Part shown: in pieces, positions 1 to 14,300 of the stretch
Layout of the letters: each line of letters starts with the position of its first letter
Numbering within the stretch: the stretch's first letter is position 1
From: Chamaea fasciata
Taxonomy: Eukaryota > Chordata > Aves > Passeriformes > Sylviidae
Direction: 5' to 3'
Assembly (NCBI GenBank): GCA_029207755.1
Contig: JARCOQ010000002.1
Coordinates: 45,525,744-45,589,743 of the forward strand
DNA: 64,000 bases
Position numbers and translations under genes: made by a program
The notes under the pieces: generated by a model
The model's input: only the letters and a program-made list of their open reading frames with translations
Database searches by the model: none
Told to the model about the DNA's origin: nothing

Positions 1-3000
1 GCATCATTTGGCAAGAAAGCCCTGAGCTACGTAGATCCGCACCAAGTGAATTTCCTGGCCTTGAATAGAAAGCCACAAACCAGCAGTTTTTGCTGCTTTC
101 TCTCATACAGTTCAGACAGGATTCAACAAAGATGAACCACCAACAGTAAGAGAAAATCAATAGGATTCGAGCCTAGCAAAGCCTCCATGAGCAAATACAT
201 TCTGTAACTAAATCTGCTGGTACCCTGTGAATTTGAATTGGATTTATCTAAGCAGCATGTTGTCTGTTCACAGTTTAGGAAATAAGTGGTAGGAGTTTGT
301 AGGTATATCAATAGCTGCATGATCTTGTTATCTGCTCTTAAAGACAGATACAGGACACAAAGAGGCACAACACAAGGCTCCCCAAATGTTAGCAGCAACT
401 GATTGAAAATGCAACAGTAATTCAAGTGAGCAAAACCTGGAAAGCCCTTTGAAGAGGGATTCTGGCCAAGCTGATACCGGCTGCAGCCTGATTTTTGTAA
501 CCCACGCACATCTCAGATTACTCAGCCCTTTGCTCTGCCAGGCAGCTACACACCTGTCAACAGATCAAGAAGTATCAGCAGCCTGTTCTCTAAGGAGCAA
601 GGAAATGAGCAGAGGCAGAGTGACACAGAGAGGTGAGAAAGAGCAGCCTAGTCCCCTCCTTCAGGCTTTATAATAAAGATGCTCACAGTTTACAGTATTG
701 ATTCTTCTTTCTTTGGCTTTCAGGCATTGGTGCCTGTGTGAACAGTCATGTTCAACTCTGAGCCTTTTGCACTTGTCAGCTTGAGCCCTTTTCAGCTGTC
801 ACTTCCCTCTAGTTTTCCCGTGTCCATACCCTCCCCCACTTCTAATTAAACTAGTTTTTCAAAACAATGTGTTGCAAAAGCAGTGGGGTATATGCCTCAC
901 AGACTGAAATGTCTGGAGGAGGAGCACTGTCTTTTTTTCATTAAGATATCATGAAAATGAATATTTTGCCGATAATTTCAATAGGGTGAAATACTTTTCA
1001 CTAACACTTCTATTAAGAAATTAATTTCTAAGGGATAAAAACACTGTCACTGCATAGCATGGGGTAGAAAGGTAACAATTTGGGACAGAATTCGTTCTGT
1101 TCCTCCTGGCTCCAAGACACCTGCTACAGAGCTGCCACAGCATCCTTGTCCCACCACACCATACAAGACTCGTCTGCTGGTCATGCTGTGCTATGTAGAA
1201 AAGCAGAACATGTTCAGCATTATCTGTGGACTGGGTCTTTACTCCTGAAGAAAAAGACCTAGCAGTCTGAAAGCAGACATCTCTGTCCTCCCTCCTCCAG
1301 CAGGGATGTGACCTCTTCCAGCTTTAAAGGATTTAAATTAACTTGCAATACCAGTGCTGCTCTGGCTGACACAAGGACATAAGCAAACTAAGGTTGTGGG
1401 GAAAGAGTCTTTCACTAGCCTCCTACTGTCAGAATGGAAGGCGTGTGCACCTGAAACCAGGTGTCAGATTTTTTCCAGCTGTAATAGGTGGCCAGTAAAG
1501 CATATTTACTCCTTCCACAAAGTCGTCCCTAAATTAATTTTGCATTACTTATGTAAGCTCTACTACTGCAAAGTCATCTCTTCTGCTGGCTTGGCATCCC
1601 ATCTTGTTTTTTCATATAATTGTGCCCACTTTCTTACCTATTTTTTATTTAGTTCATCAATAAATGTACTACATTGTGCAAAGTTACACTGTACTACAGG
1701 AGTTTTTTAGCTTTTACTCTCAAGCATTTACTTATGTTTGTACATTGCACATATCAAGTAATTTAAATTATTCAAATAAGAGAAGAGCTGGATAAATGAA
1801 AAGGTATGCTAGGGTGTACTTTTCAGTACTTGCCACTTTCTTCCAGAGGCATTTACTACAATGTCCTCATGTCTAACATAAATGATCATTGAAATGCAGC
1901 ACACAGCTGGATTATATTTGCATCCCTGTTCACTGTTCCAAGAGTCCATGAGCCAGGTAAGATCCAGGATCCTTTTTCATTTTAATTTCCTCTTTTAAGT
2001 GCCCTGCAATCTAAAGGCAGAGAGTTCCAAGTCCTGATGTAAAGGAAGAAAAATCTTTAGCACACAATTTTCAAGCATAAGCCATTTTATATTGTGTCGA
2101 AATGATCTTTTCATTGCTAGATAATAAATACACATTTGGGAAACTATGTTTTCCTAATAAACAGGGAAACTGAAGCAATACTACCGTAAACCCTCCCCCA
2201 GAGACAAAACACCTGGTTAAATTCATTTCACATGAATTTTACTCCAAACATTCTTTGCCGTGGTTGACAAGTTTTTATTTAATGCATGGTACTACATATA
2301 GCACAAGTCTGGCTGGGGCCACGCTGTACCAGCCCCTTTAAAGACCTTCTAATAACAGCTGCTGGGCAGTGTCTACCTCACAAGTCAAGAGAAAAGACAG
2401 GCTCAAGACTGAGAAAATTATATAGCAAAGATATATGACAACTACTTACACCACATAATGAATCACGGGCAGCTAAAGCAAGAGCAATTACACTGGCACT
2501 GTATCCAGATACTCATAATTGTCTCACATCTGAACAGCAATAACAGGCAGAGGTGAGGTTCTTACAGTAACTGCTCCAAAAGTAACAAATTATAGAAGGA
2601 AGCTTTTAAAGCAACAATTCAGAAGATTGTATCTGTTTTCTCAGCTGCATTACAGTGGAACCACACACTCCCAGAAGAGCAAGGAAAGGCAATGGACCTG
2701 TTGCCATCTCATCCTGACCATGCCAGTCACTTCAAGACAAAGTGGGAACATTTGTCTTAAGGAAGTGAAGGTGTGAACTGAATTGATGCATGGAAAAAGG
2801 AGCAGATGTAAAAAGCATTTCTGACTTCTGCCAAATTTTATCACAACCTCAGCCCAGGTATTACCATGCATCTATGGGGTTTCCTTCCTTTAATCCCTTA
2901 TTATAGTGGTGCACTGTACTCTAATTTATCATACCATGGAACGCATTTCACAAATCCTTGGAGCCCCTAAATTATCTAGGAAGTTTGAAAGCTCTCCTCA

Positions 3001-6000
3001 AACAGTATCCCATCCTTACAGAAATAACTAGCTTATGTTTATATATCTCTCCAGATTTGTTGTTAATATAAATAAGTGGTATTTCCAGACCAGAATAAGG
3101 AGAATGCCTATGAATTTGGCTACTTTAACAGTCAAAGGAGAACAGCTTTAAAGTGCAACAAGTAAGCTGTTCTCTAGAACCAGATCCATTTAGTATAATT
3201 CCAACCAGTTGTGCATATGCTGCATTGCAGTGCAATTCCCTTAAAACATTATTGCTCCCCTTAAAACATCTCAAACATGGCCTAAGGTTGGCAAAAATGT
3301 TTAGAAGCACATTTTATGATGCCATCAACCTTTTTACTTCATGCATATCTGAGCTTACCTTCCATGTGGCGGAGGGGCAGGCTGCCAAGGTGAAGGTTAC
3401 TTTCTCTGTCACTACATTGAAGGTGACACGAAACATGGTTTATATTCCAGTGGCCTCAGAGCCAGGGCAGGAATCTTCAGTGACGGTCACACTGCTCACT
3501 TGTGTGCATGCTGCGGGCTTCTGTCACACTGCGCTATACATTCAGCTACCCCATAACATTATGATCAAAGCTGAAGCCTGAAACAGCTGTAAGGGTCCAG
3601 CTTTTCCCAGCAGCCTTGCTCCTGTATGTCAGGACTAATCAGATTAGCAGGTTTTACTTGTCTGAGTTGGGACTAACAGGTTAGCAGACCAGTTTGAGTG
3701 GGGGAAGGGAGCAGAAAATAAATCAAATTAGGACATTTACTAAGCAGCTGAGATTTCCTTCCTGCTCGCCTTTGTCTCTTTACAGCACTCACACAGAGAC
3801 AGGACAATGCACTGCAAAAATGGAGCTTTGTTTTAGAGTAGCTCTTTGTATAGGAGAATTTCTCTAACTTTGCCTTGATTTGATTTGTTTTTGATTGCCT
3901 GCAATCACCAAGAGGAGAGCTCCCTCAGAGCAGCCTAGATGTTGTGCAGAAAAACAAATCTCAGACAGAAAAGGCATGTATTGTGCTTTTTTCATCCCAC
4001 ACTACCCACCAAGGCAACACACTGGCTGTGCCAGGAGATCAGTCACACACTCTGTTCTGCACAGTGCTAGATAACAAGATTCACAGATGGTCTAATCTGT
4101 AGACTAGGGCAAAAGGGTGAAAGGGACGGGACAGGACAGGACAGGACAAAAAAGATATGACCTTAGGATCCTTAGCCTGCTTCAGAGTGCTTTTTCCATG
4201 TCTTTCACTGAGACAGATTTATCCTCATGGAAAGGAAAATTCAAAAGAAGAAAGGAAAAAGAGAAGCCGAGTATGACATCCACAACTAACAGTGTTTGAC
4301 TGTGTATATAGACTGTGCTACAGGATGTGGGAGATGCTACACCAGGGAGACACTTCCCTCATGGGCACAGAGGATGCAGTCATCTCTCACTGACTCCATC
4401 ACATTGTAGCACTAGCATGTAAAGGACAGACTTATTTTGGGTAACTTGTCTGTTATCTACATTTATCTTCTCGAAGTTAGGTCTCTAGTTCATTAGTCAC
4501 CTAATTTTCTGCCCTGCCAATAGAGAAACATAGGTGTGATCAGCTGCCTTAAACTGCCTCTGAAACTGCTTCTTTCTCAGCATAACTTGGAGGAGGGAGT
4601 GTAGGTACTGACATTTCAGAATGCTGAAGAGACTTGAGATTAAGATTGAAATATTCTACTGTGTGTTGAGACCAAGTTCAAAGATGCATTGACTTTCTGC
4701 TACTTCCTCTGTGAGTCTGGTCTGTGACTCTAGGCAGATGTTCGCTACTGAATGAGGAAGCCCTCAAAACGTCCAGAATATGTTTCCTTCCACTAGTCAG
4801 TAACTGTACCATGAGTAACAATTTTGCAATACTGGAAAGAGGCCAGACTTTAAACCCTTTATTCTTGTCAACAAATACCTACTCATACGAAAGTTGCACT
4901 GACATTGGACAGATTAGATTCACCAAGGGGAGTCATAAGTATATTGACAATCTGGCTGGGTAAAAATTCATTTATTCCAATAATCCAACTCCTGTGGCCA
5001 GAAGAAGCCAAGCACCATGCAAGAGCCAAGGAATGCTCCAAACCTGTAGATGACAGGCATATGGCTGGATTCCTGTACATTTGTGCCCACAATGGCAAAA
5101 ATTAAGCCCACGGTGTTTAGAAGGTACAAAAGCCACATCACAAAACCATTATTTGAAATCCTAACAAGGTAACACCACAGCTCAGCTCCCAGTACGAGGA
5201 TCCTTTCCAAGAAGTTCAACAAACCAAACAGTCAGTGTCCAGTTATCTTCAACCTGAATTAGATAGAAAAGTAGAATTTCATAGGGACATACCTAGGCAT
5301 ACAGTTCTGATGCACATTTTTAAAGGACAGAACAATACATGCTGTCACTTCAGCCAGGTTTAATTGAACAGACAGAAGTAACCTGTTTCCTGTGACTAGG
5401 CCATAAGGGAGCTTTGTTATATTCATTTAGATAAAATAAGATTAATCTCCTTGTAAATAATATACTGATAGTAATATATTTGTGTATTTCTAAAGAGACT
5501 CATGCACAATGAGAAGTGTTTCTTTCCATAACTGGCTTCTTACAGTGTGCTTTCATTTACTTGTCCATTTAAACTCTTTTAGGACTATTCAAGCACCAGT
5601 TGATGTAGGACAGTCAAAATAACACAAAGTATCTTCTTGTTCTAATCTAGTAAAAGCTATTTTTCTTTTCTTTAAGGAGCAGGTTTATGGAGAATCTAAC
5701 AGAGAAAGTTTTCTTTCATGAGAAAATGTAGTTTCCAAGACTGGAAACTGTTTTCTGTGTGCTAATGATGCTGTTGTTCCTATGAGATATAGTTGTTGCA
5801 GAAAGTCAGGCTCAGGTTGAGACAGGTCCTCTGGTAGTTTGTGCCACAATGACAGAGAGCCCTGGGGATGAAAATCCATAGCATGACACGTGGTTTTTTG
5901 GCTAATATGGTCTTAGTGCCCACTGTGCTGCTGAGCACATATTGGTGGTTGTCTCTGATTTTAATCAAAGCAACAGCCCCTCCAGAAAATTGTCAATAGT

Positions 6001-9000
6001 CATGGTATTAGGGTCATTACAGATGCATAGCCACATCCCACTAGTTCCCACTTCCCAAGAAAAAGAACACAGGGCATGTTAAACTGTTTTTTGGAAGAAG
6101 AAATCTGTGACATACTGTTACAAAGAAAAAAACAGAAGTATTTTTAAATTTATGAAGAGTTTTTGACACATAACCCATTGCCTACAGTACCTATTCTTTG
6201 TAATCATTTTCCAACCATCTTTTCCTAGATCTCAATGACACAGATTAAATCTCAGATAGGAACCACCTTCAATTTCTACCTTTGCACCATAAAATATCTA
6301 GCCCAAGATCATCATGTCTGAAAAAGGCCACTGAACATTGTCATGGTACAATAAAGAAAGAGCAAGCCCAGCATATGGAACTTCCAAAATATATATGTCG
6401 AATCAAGAGACCTTTTCTTCCTTTCCTCACCACTGTCCTTCAGTTCCTCCCTGCTCCTTGCTCTCCCATTACTTTATTATATATATTTTTCATGTCTAGT
6501 TACCACTTGCACTATAAGCCTCACAGAGCAGTATTTGATTTATTGTACATACACACACAAACTTATGCCTGAATACTAGCAGAGTGTCATGAGAACAAGT
6601 ACATTATAAAGTAAGAAAGTCAACATAAAGAAAAACCAGTGCTGAGATGAATCAGCCTGAACTACTGCCTGAAGGCATTTAGAAAAAGTTATTCCTCAGA
6701 CATATTTTCGCTGTGTGTCAACCCAAAGACATGCATAATGCACATGTTTAAAACAAGTACTCTTTTAATATGCTGGAAACACTGACTTAGCAAATGGTAT
6801 AGCATGTTCCAATTTGAAGCTTAGTGACAAATGCTATTTTATTAATTTAGAATTAATTAAGCATCAATTTAAACTCTCATTCAAAGCTACTCACACACAG
6901 ACAGAATGCAACACCTTTAAACAGTTATCACAAATTTCCAGGCTGCTGTCAGACAAAAAAGGTGTAAATGGAAGACAGGCCAAAGAAAAATAATACTTAT
7001 TCTGTTAGTGTAAGGGGTTTTGGTCAAATATAAAAGGAAAACTCATAGCAGGTAGGCTATAAATGTCATGCCTCATTTTATGAATCTGATCATGAAACAC
7101 AGTAAAAAATTCCACATCTTCATATCACCTCAGAAAACACATAACACATCGCCAGTGCATTTTGATTACTAGTCAGCATGGATAAGATAAATTTCAGGTT
7201 TCGTTTATCCTTATGGACATGCCCATTAGCTCTCAAGTGTTTTGCAGGTTTGTTAGCTTAACATCTCTGAGCTGTGACCTAATGGAAAACTGCATTTTCC
7301 ATGTGAAAAAATGTATGGGTAAACCTGCCTCAATAGATTTCCCATCTCTTTGGATCTTAAACCCTGTAAAATCAGTTTTAGTTCTACAATACAGCGAATC
7401 AGAAAAAAAATGTAAATCCCAAATGAGCATCTGCTCCTTGGCTTGACTTCCAAGGAAGAGAGTGTGTCTGCTCTATTATTCTACTGGTTGCCCTGCTGTA
7501 CTAGGAGATCCTGCTTTGAAGGAAAGGCACTTTGAATTCAATAGCTCCTTCTGGTGGTCTGAAAGAAAATGCTTCATTACAGTCAGCTCACAGTAATGCA
7601 GGGTCAATGCACCATTAGTTGTGTAAATCATACATATCAGCAACAGCTAGAAGTTATGCCATGATTAAAACAAACATTTAAGTTATGATTCAAGATATAT
7701 GTCATGCCAAGTATATTCTCCATTACTGTCATAAAGGAGGCGAGGTTTCTAGGAAATCCTCCTCTCCTCCCATTCCACCACAACATTGCTGCAAATTTTC
7801 TTCCATATGGTAACTAAGCAAACACAAAGAAAGGTAATTGAATGCAAGGTGGTGGAAGTCACAATTCTGGGCTACTGGCTCAGCAAGTCCCTAATGAAGT
7901 ATTTGGCAAGGCACAGCTCAGAGACAGTGGTTCTGATTTTGAACCAGTGATCAATTTTAAACAGAGGGATTTGACCCAAACCTTGCTTGAACAATAGGAA
8001 TGTGTATGTGGTCAGGCTCAATGACACCACCACCAAGAGGGGAAAATGCATTGCAAAGTCTCTGATCAACAGACTTTGAGATGCTCAAGAGCTTTTCAGT
8101 GTTTTCTTTTCCCCTTCAGAATGTCCAGTGTTAAGATAGATACTATCTTCTTCTAGGCTCACCTCTTAAAGAGTAACAGCCAGAGAGCATTTACAAGGAA
8201 TGCTGTTCTGTCCTAGCCAGTCTCAGTAACATTTCGTCATTCCCCAGCTGTACAAACAAAACATTGTCTTGGGAGTTAAAAGCAGCAGTCCCAGCCTTGG
8301 GTCTAAACGATGCATTGTTCTTAATTCACAAAATTCACTGGCAGGGTGCTACAATGTATTTCCTATCTGATGGTCCTTTTAAGACTTATCGGTGAGACAT
8401 TCATGGTTGCTGTCAGAGAAGATTTTTCACATCCTACCTCCAGCAGGGTACTCTGGATAACTCCACTCAGGTAGACCCCTGTTGCCTTAGAGTCTGCTTA
8501 AGTGAAGCATCAAACAGAGCTTCAGGTTAAATCAACGTTATTCAAAAATACAATTGAGTTACCATCTGCTCATTCTTTCATCAAATTTTATACTTGGCAA
8601 AATCCAAGATTTTACAAAAGTAGTAAGACAGGTGTTTAAATGAACTTTAAAACCACAACATATATATTTCTAATACAATGTAAAATATTTATGATCCAGA
8701 TTTTATTTAAAGCCAACACAGTATCAACTAAAGTGAAGCCAATCTATTTCTGTCCAGATATATACATACATAGTTAAAATGGTACTGACGGCATAAAGAA
8801 AACTCAAAAATCAGAATCTAAACAATAAAATCAATATTTCTAATCTATATATCTTTCTAGTTAACAGCCCTCATTGATTGCAGTGTGAATTTTAAAAAAT
8901 GGCCTAATTGGTACCATCACTGAGTTACCAAAAGAAACCTAATCTCACACATCAAAAAGGGATTGTTTTTAAGCTTGATATTTGGTCTAGAGCCTACTCA

Positions 9001-11229
9001 GAATGCTTGGGGGAAATTGGTTTGGAGTTCACTGCTAATGTTCTACTCCCAAGTATTTCAAAATCTTTCTAAATGTTTCAGCATTAGCTGTTATTCACTA
9101 TAAAGGGTGGTCCACGTTAAACATTCAGCAGGGATGTTCCTGAACTGGGGCACTAGAAAGAAATAAACACAGAATCCATCTCTGGGAGAACCAGGGAATG
9201 GTTCTGTGCCAGGATGTATCTTCTCCCTCGATGGCACATGTGAGGTTTGTATCTCCGGGACACTGAAAGACACATGGGGGAGGTTTTGAAGGAAAAACCT
9301 TGCTTGCAGAGTGCCTTGTGCTAGTTAATACTTACCTTTGTGGACACTGAAGAACTGTGCGGCTCTAAGTGAGAGCTTGTGAAGGTGGAAGAGTTAGAGG
9401 AAGGAAAAAATGTGTCAGGATTCCATGTAAATAACTGCAGAGCTTTAGCTGAGGGATGAGCATGCCAAACTAGATTCTCTGTTTATTGTGCATATTTTCA
9501 ATTGGCTCTTACCTAACTTTTAATTACAATGTGTATGAAAGTAGCACATGAAGCCCCAGTGAACAATTAGGGACCCATCCCTCTCCATTAGAGACTATAC
9601 ATCCACAGAGCAAGAGAAATCTCTGTCTCCAGCAGCCTTCAGTGAATAAACACATAAAACCAAAACCAACCAGAATACCAAAGCCCTGAGTCTTCAGTAA
9701 CTGTGAGAACACAGAAACAGACACTGGAGTTCAAACCAAAGGTCCACCTAGCCAGCCTTTAGATTTTTAGGATAGCTTTTGCTGAGCACTTTGGAAAAAG
9801 TAAAGATGTGGGCAAGTTTATTCAGTTTATTTACACAGTTTTTTTTCACACATTACTCCAGCTTTCAGCTATCTTTGCACAGGGACTTCCAAAGCCAAAG
9901 TGTCTTTGTATTTAGTAATACTGGATGGACCTTCTTCTGACTTTGTAAAGCCATTGACATTTGTGGGTGCTACAGTTTCTGTGTAATAACAAGTTCTATA
10001 ATTGAATTATGGGACTGTATAATAAAGTACTCAGCCTAGCTTATTTTCTTGTCTGTATACCTGGTAATTTCACTGGACACTAAATCACATTTGTCTATTC
10101 CACCTCCACATAACATTCATAACTCCGTACATTACTGTCACACCCTCTTTCTGTTTTTTGTTTTCCAGCCTAAAGATAAAAATGGTTTGAGCTCATTTTT
10201 CTCATAGAGACACTTCTCTATCCTAGTGAACATCTAATGACCCAGAGATCTGGAGCTAAAGGGCCATTCAGAAGGCCGTTTCTTCACTAAGGTCAGAGAT
10301 TATTTGGTCTCTCCTGACTATCCCAAACTATTCCAAGAACAGTGGTCAAGCCTGAGACTAGTGGGTTTTGTTGTCCCCACTGGGACACCCTACTCCTTTT
10401 AATTTGTCATTGAGAGATGTTTAATTGATGTCACTGCCATAATCGTTGCCTGATCCATCAAGTAATAAATCCAGATTATAGTTACCTCTCTATTACAAAA
10501 ACTGATCACTTATTCACAACTCTTCGATTCCTTAATCACTTATTTAAACACTTCAGTCCTTAAAGAGCTTCTGGTAAGACAGGAAAATATCAAGTGACTT
10601 TAGGAAAGGTATTTTTAACTGAACAAATCATTCCTTTTCATGCAGTCATTGACTCCAGTACCATGTTGTATTTATGAAGTCTGATTTCCCACTATAAATC
10701 CCCCACAGCACTTTCCTCCTATACTGAATTTACTTGTCTGTCCACCAAAGGCACACCAGAGAGCAGGGGCAAAAAGTAAGATTCTGTTTAAGATCATACA
10801 AAAACAGTCATCTAGATAAAAAGCAAACATGTATGACAATTCAAATGAGAGGGAACAAGCCATAAATTAACCGAGAAGCTGTTAAAGGGAGCTCAGTAAC
10901 AACAGGCGGCACAGACTTGGATTTCGCTCCTCTCTTTACTGCTGACCTGACAGAGGAGCGAAAATAAGCCACTTTGCAACTTTGTGTTTCCTTCCCACTT
11001 CTTTCTGAAACCTTTTTAGAGGTCAGGAATCTTTCTTGTACAATGCCTTTCTGCTGTGGTGCTCTAATGTTTAACTCAAGGCCATGAGCTTCAACAGACT
11101 GAGCAGAAAGTCTCCTGTTCATGCATATCCAAAAGAAGATCCATGAGCTATTTTCTCATGTTGCTGAAGGGAGAGAGACCCACTGGGAAAAAAGGATGTG
11201 GTGAGGTGTAGACTTGTGCGCTTTGACAG
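1..11229. other. Non-coding DNA, no recognisable gene
   Basis: This stretch is AT-leaning unique sequence. Open frames of 60-142 codons occur on both strands, but none has recognisable domains. The longest, about 142 codons on the plus strand at 3153-3581, matches no family I know. A short pentanucleotide run lies at 4123-4148. At 4968-5265 the minus strand has a splice-acceptor-like tract followed by a hydrophobic open frame, which I could not turn into a gene. I see no tRNA, CpG island or other RNA gene. Confidence 0.6.
4123..4148. repeat. Short GGACA-type pentanucleotide repeat
   Basis: The plus strand reads as about five imperfect copies of a GGACA/GGACG unit directly followed by an A run. 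It is a simple microsatellite with no sign of function. Confidence 0.7.
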
Positions 11230-11310
11230 AACGACTTGCCTGTGGTCATAGAGGAAGTCTGTAGCAGCTATAGGAGGGAAACCCAGACACCTTCCACTGC
11301 TCAGCTGAGT
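11230..11310 (+). repeat. MIR-like ancient SINE relic (tentative)
   Basis: The segment has the word order of the MIR core and tail: 'gacttgcctgtggtcatag', then 'aggaagtctgtagcagc', then 'gggaaacccagac'. MIR elements read 'gacttgcccaaggtcacac..aggaagt..gtggcagag..gggattgaaccc'. The match is by eye and diverged, as expected for a relic shared across amniotes. An alternative is chance similarity. Confidence 0.35.
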
Positions 11311-14300
11311 TCCCTGCCTGCAAGGCTTTATTCCTTTCCTCCACAGCATGTGCAAGAGAGAACCTGTGTGTCAAAACAGCTCTATTCTGAAACCAGACAT
11401 CTGGTGTAATGTTCTTAGAAGGTTAATAATGCCACTAGAAGCTGAATTTAGTAAATGACAGAGTATATGTTAGAAAGATGACTGTGACCCTATGGAGAAT
11501 TAGTATGTCAAAGCACATTTATTTCATGTCAGCTGAACTATAATCAACAGAAATGTTAACTCTTATTTGAACAAATTATTTCTATTACTTTGGAAAAGGT
11601 TTTTATTCTGCTTGTTCTAACATCACTTTTTTTTCACTGTCAGTGATAGAAAAGGGTCTCTGGAAACATTTTTCAATCAAAAAAACATTAAGAATTCTAA
11701 ATTCCTTTTAAAAAGAAATAAACAAAAAAAAAATTATGTGGTTTCCTAAAAACTGAGAATTTTATGTAGTTTCCTAAAACATTTTAAGGAAATTTAGGTA
11801 ACCCTAAAATACTTAATTCACTTCCTTAAAATGTATTAAGTATTTTCAGACACTGGCCCATGGCATATGACTATGGTTTGTTTCACCTCAAGGACTAAGT
11901 CTGGGCTTTACAATTATTTATTACAATAGTGTTAAAACAGGCACCAGCACAGGAAGCTTGTATTTAGAATTACCAAAACTGTGCAACCTGAATGGCTTGG
12001 GATTTTTAACTGATAAGGAGATAGGTAATGGACTAATGATCAAGACATCTGCAGGCCATCAAAGAACTATCAGAAGTTTACACAAGATACCTTTAGTGCA
12101 GCTTATCTCATCCATTAAAGTGTAAAAATGATAAGGGTGACAGACCAGAAAACATAGTAGAGTTCGAGTGCATAGTTAGTACATGGATAAAAATGTATGA
12201 CTAAAAACGTACAACAAACGTGATCAGGTAAACAAAGATCTGCCTAAATATTTACAGAGAAGAAATCTGTCTCATGGTTGTCCAGATGTCCCTGGGAACA
12301 ATTTGATCAGCAAAAGAAAGTTGTCTTTGTTACTTACAGGCTGAATAAAAGAACCCGAGTGGTTGCATCAGTAGTCCCCAAACTACTACAGATTTTGAGA
12401 CGAGGATGCAAGTATAAATGATTCTGGTAGCAAGTTATTGCCCATCCCTAGTTTAGAACCTGTTTGCTGGAAATGTTGAAGCATGATCTACCCCCAAAAC
12501 TACAAAGACTGGGAATGAAATCCAGTCATTATAGTTTCAATTTTACTGTCCTCACCAGATAATCAATACCTGGAAATGGAGAATTGAAATTATTGTCTGC
12601 AAGAGCCGCTGTGGCTTTTGGTCAAAGGTGTGCATAGTGTCCCCTGTTGTCCAAGTTCCTGTGTTAGCAACAGATAGGAAATGTGTAGGTGGGATAGCAT
12701 TTATTGCTGCGTATTAAGATAAGTAATAAGACAGTGACTGTTGTAGAAGAGTTCACTGCCCAGATATTCACATAAGCAGAGCAATATGCAAACCATGTTA
12801 AATCTTATTTCTAATTTTTAATTTTTAATTCTTATTTCTAATTTCCTACTCATTTCTCAGCCCAGTGCCACTCAAATTTCTTCCATCTGCTTCACCTTTC
12901 CTGTGATGTTCTTTGCTAATGTACACTGGGCTTCATTTATGCCCCCAGCTAATTTGCCTTGTGTCTCATCCTTCTCCCAGTTTTTCTGTCTGTTTCTTCC
13001 AACTTCTCATTTTACTTTCCTGCACATATTTTTCAGCATCAGCATGATGCTGGTAAAATCTCATCTTCACTTTTCTTATAAGCCAGAAGAACTCCTCTCT
13101 GCCAGCTCAATTCACATTTTATCCTCATCAGAAACATTTCCTGTCTTGTGCCTCTTGCCATTCCTGCAGTGGCTGCATAACTACTCTTACGAGATACAAG
13201 AAGACAGGGTTTGACTTAAAGATGTCCTAAGCACAGCTGCACCAAACGTGCATACGTGTGCTGTTTTCATCCCCACTGTGCAGCTCAGCTGGCAGTGACA
13301 GTCTCACAAGGCAAGAACATAAGTATACTCTCAACATTAAAGAACCTCTGATACTCTCTGCTGCTGGTATATTTGCTCTCACCAACTGTGCATTGCAGTC
13401 ACCCCTAGATCTCTTTCCTGTACTGTGTAATTCCACATACATCAGTACCTTTCCCAGCTCTCACTCCAGGGCACAAAATCTTGCATGTACCACTGCTGTG
13501 ATGAAGTAAAATCACATGCTGGTACTTAGAAATTTCAGGCAGGGCAAGACACAATAAAGACAAAACTCATATGGCTTACACTTCAGCCAAATTAGTTTTG
13601 GAAGACCTTAAACTGCAGTCTTACACAAAGAAATTCACTGAGGTGGTGAAAGAATTCCTTTCACAGAACCTAACTCTGTGAAGACATTCCTGGTACAAGA
13701 CACTGAAACTACTTAGTACATCTGCTGGATGTGAGAGACATCCCCTTCTTCCCTCCATCAGTAGATGTTTTGTACTGTTGTTTCCCAGAGCTTGTTTAAG
13801 TCATCATTACAGACATATGATGTCTGTTGTGCTACCAACCACTGTGTTCTTTGTCTTCATTACAACAGGCAGGCTTAAGAAAGAAATTTGGTAGAAAGGT
13901 TTATTATAATCCTACACAGAAAGAGAGCAGAATTCCCAAACCTGCTTGAGCCATTCCCTGTATGATTTAAGTCAGACTGATTTATCTTGTTCTTGGCTTT
14001 GTAATTTTTCAAAGACCAGGGCAAGGATGCTGAGAGCATTTTGGCAGTCTTTAGCCTGCTCTGAATCCGGTCTGAAATTTCCCCCGCTGATGCCCACTAT
14101 TGTAACTTTCCCAGAAATTTTCACACCCCTGTTTCTTTGCAAAGGCAAACCAGCTGCATTCCAACTCTCCACTCTGCCATCAGCTGGTAAGAACACCGTC
14201 TGTCTTTATGTCAATACACAGTTCTTTAAACCTCCTTGTCATGATAATAAAGCAATGTATTCAGGACGAACAAGTCAGCCTTGAAAACTTGCAAGGAAGA

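Noticed and set aside
3153..3581. A 142-codon plus-strand open frame.
   Set aside because: It is the longest frame outside the provirus, but it has no domain, no splice-site support and no codon-like bias I could see. Random open frames of this size are expected in 64 kb.
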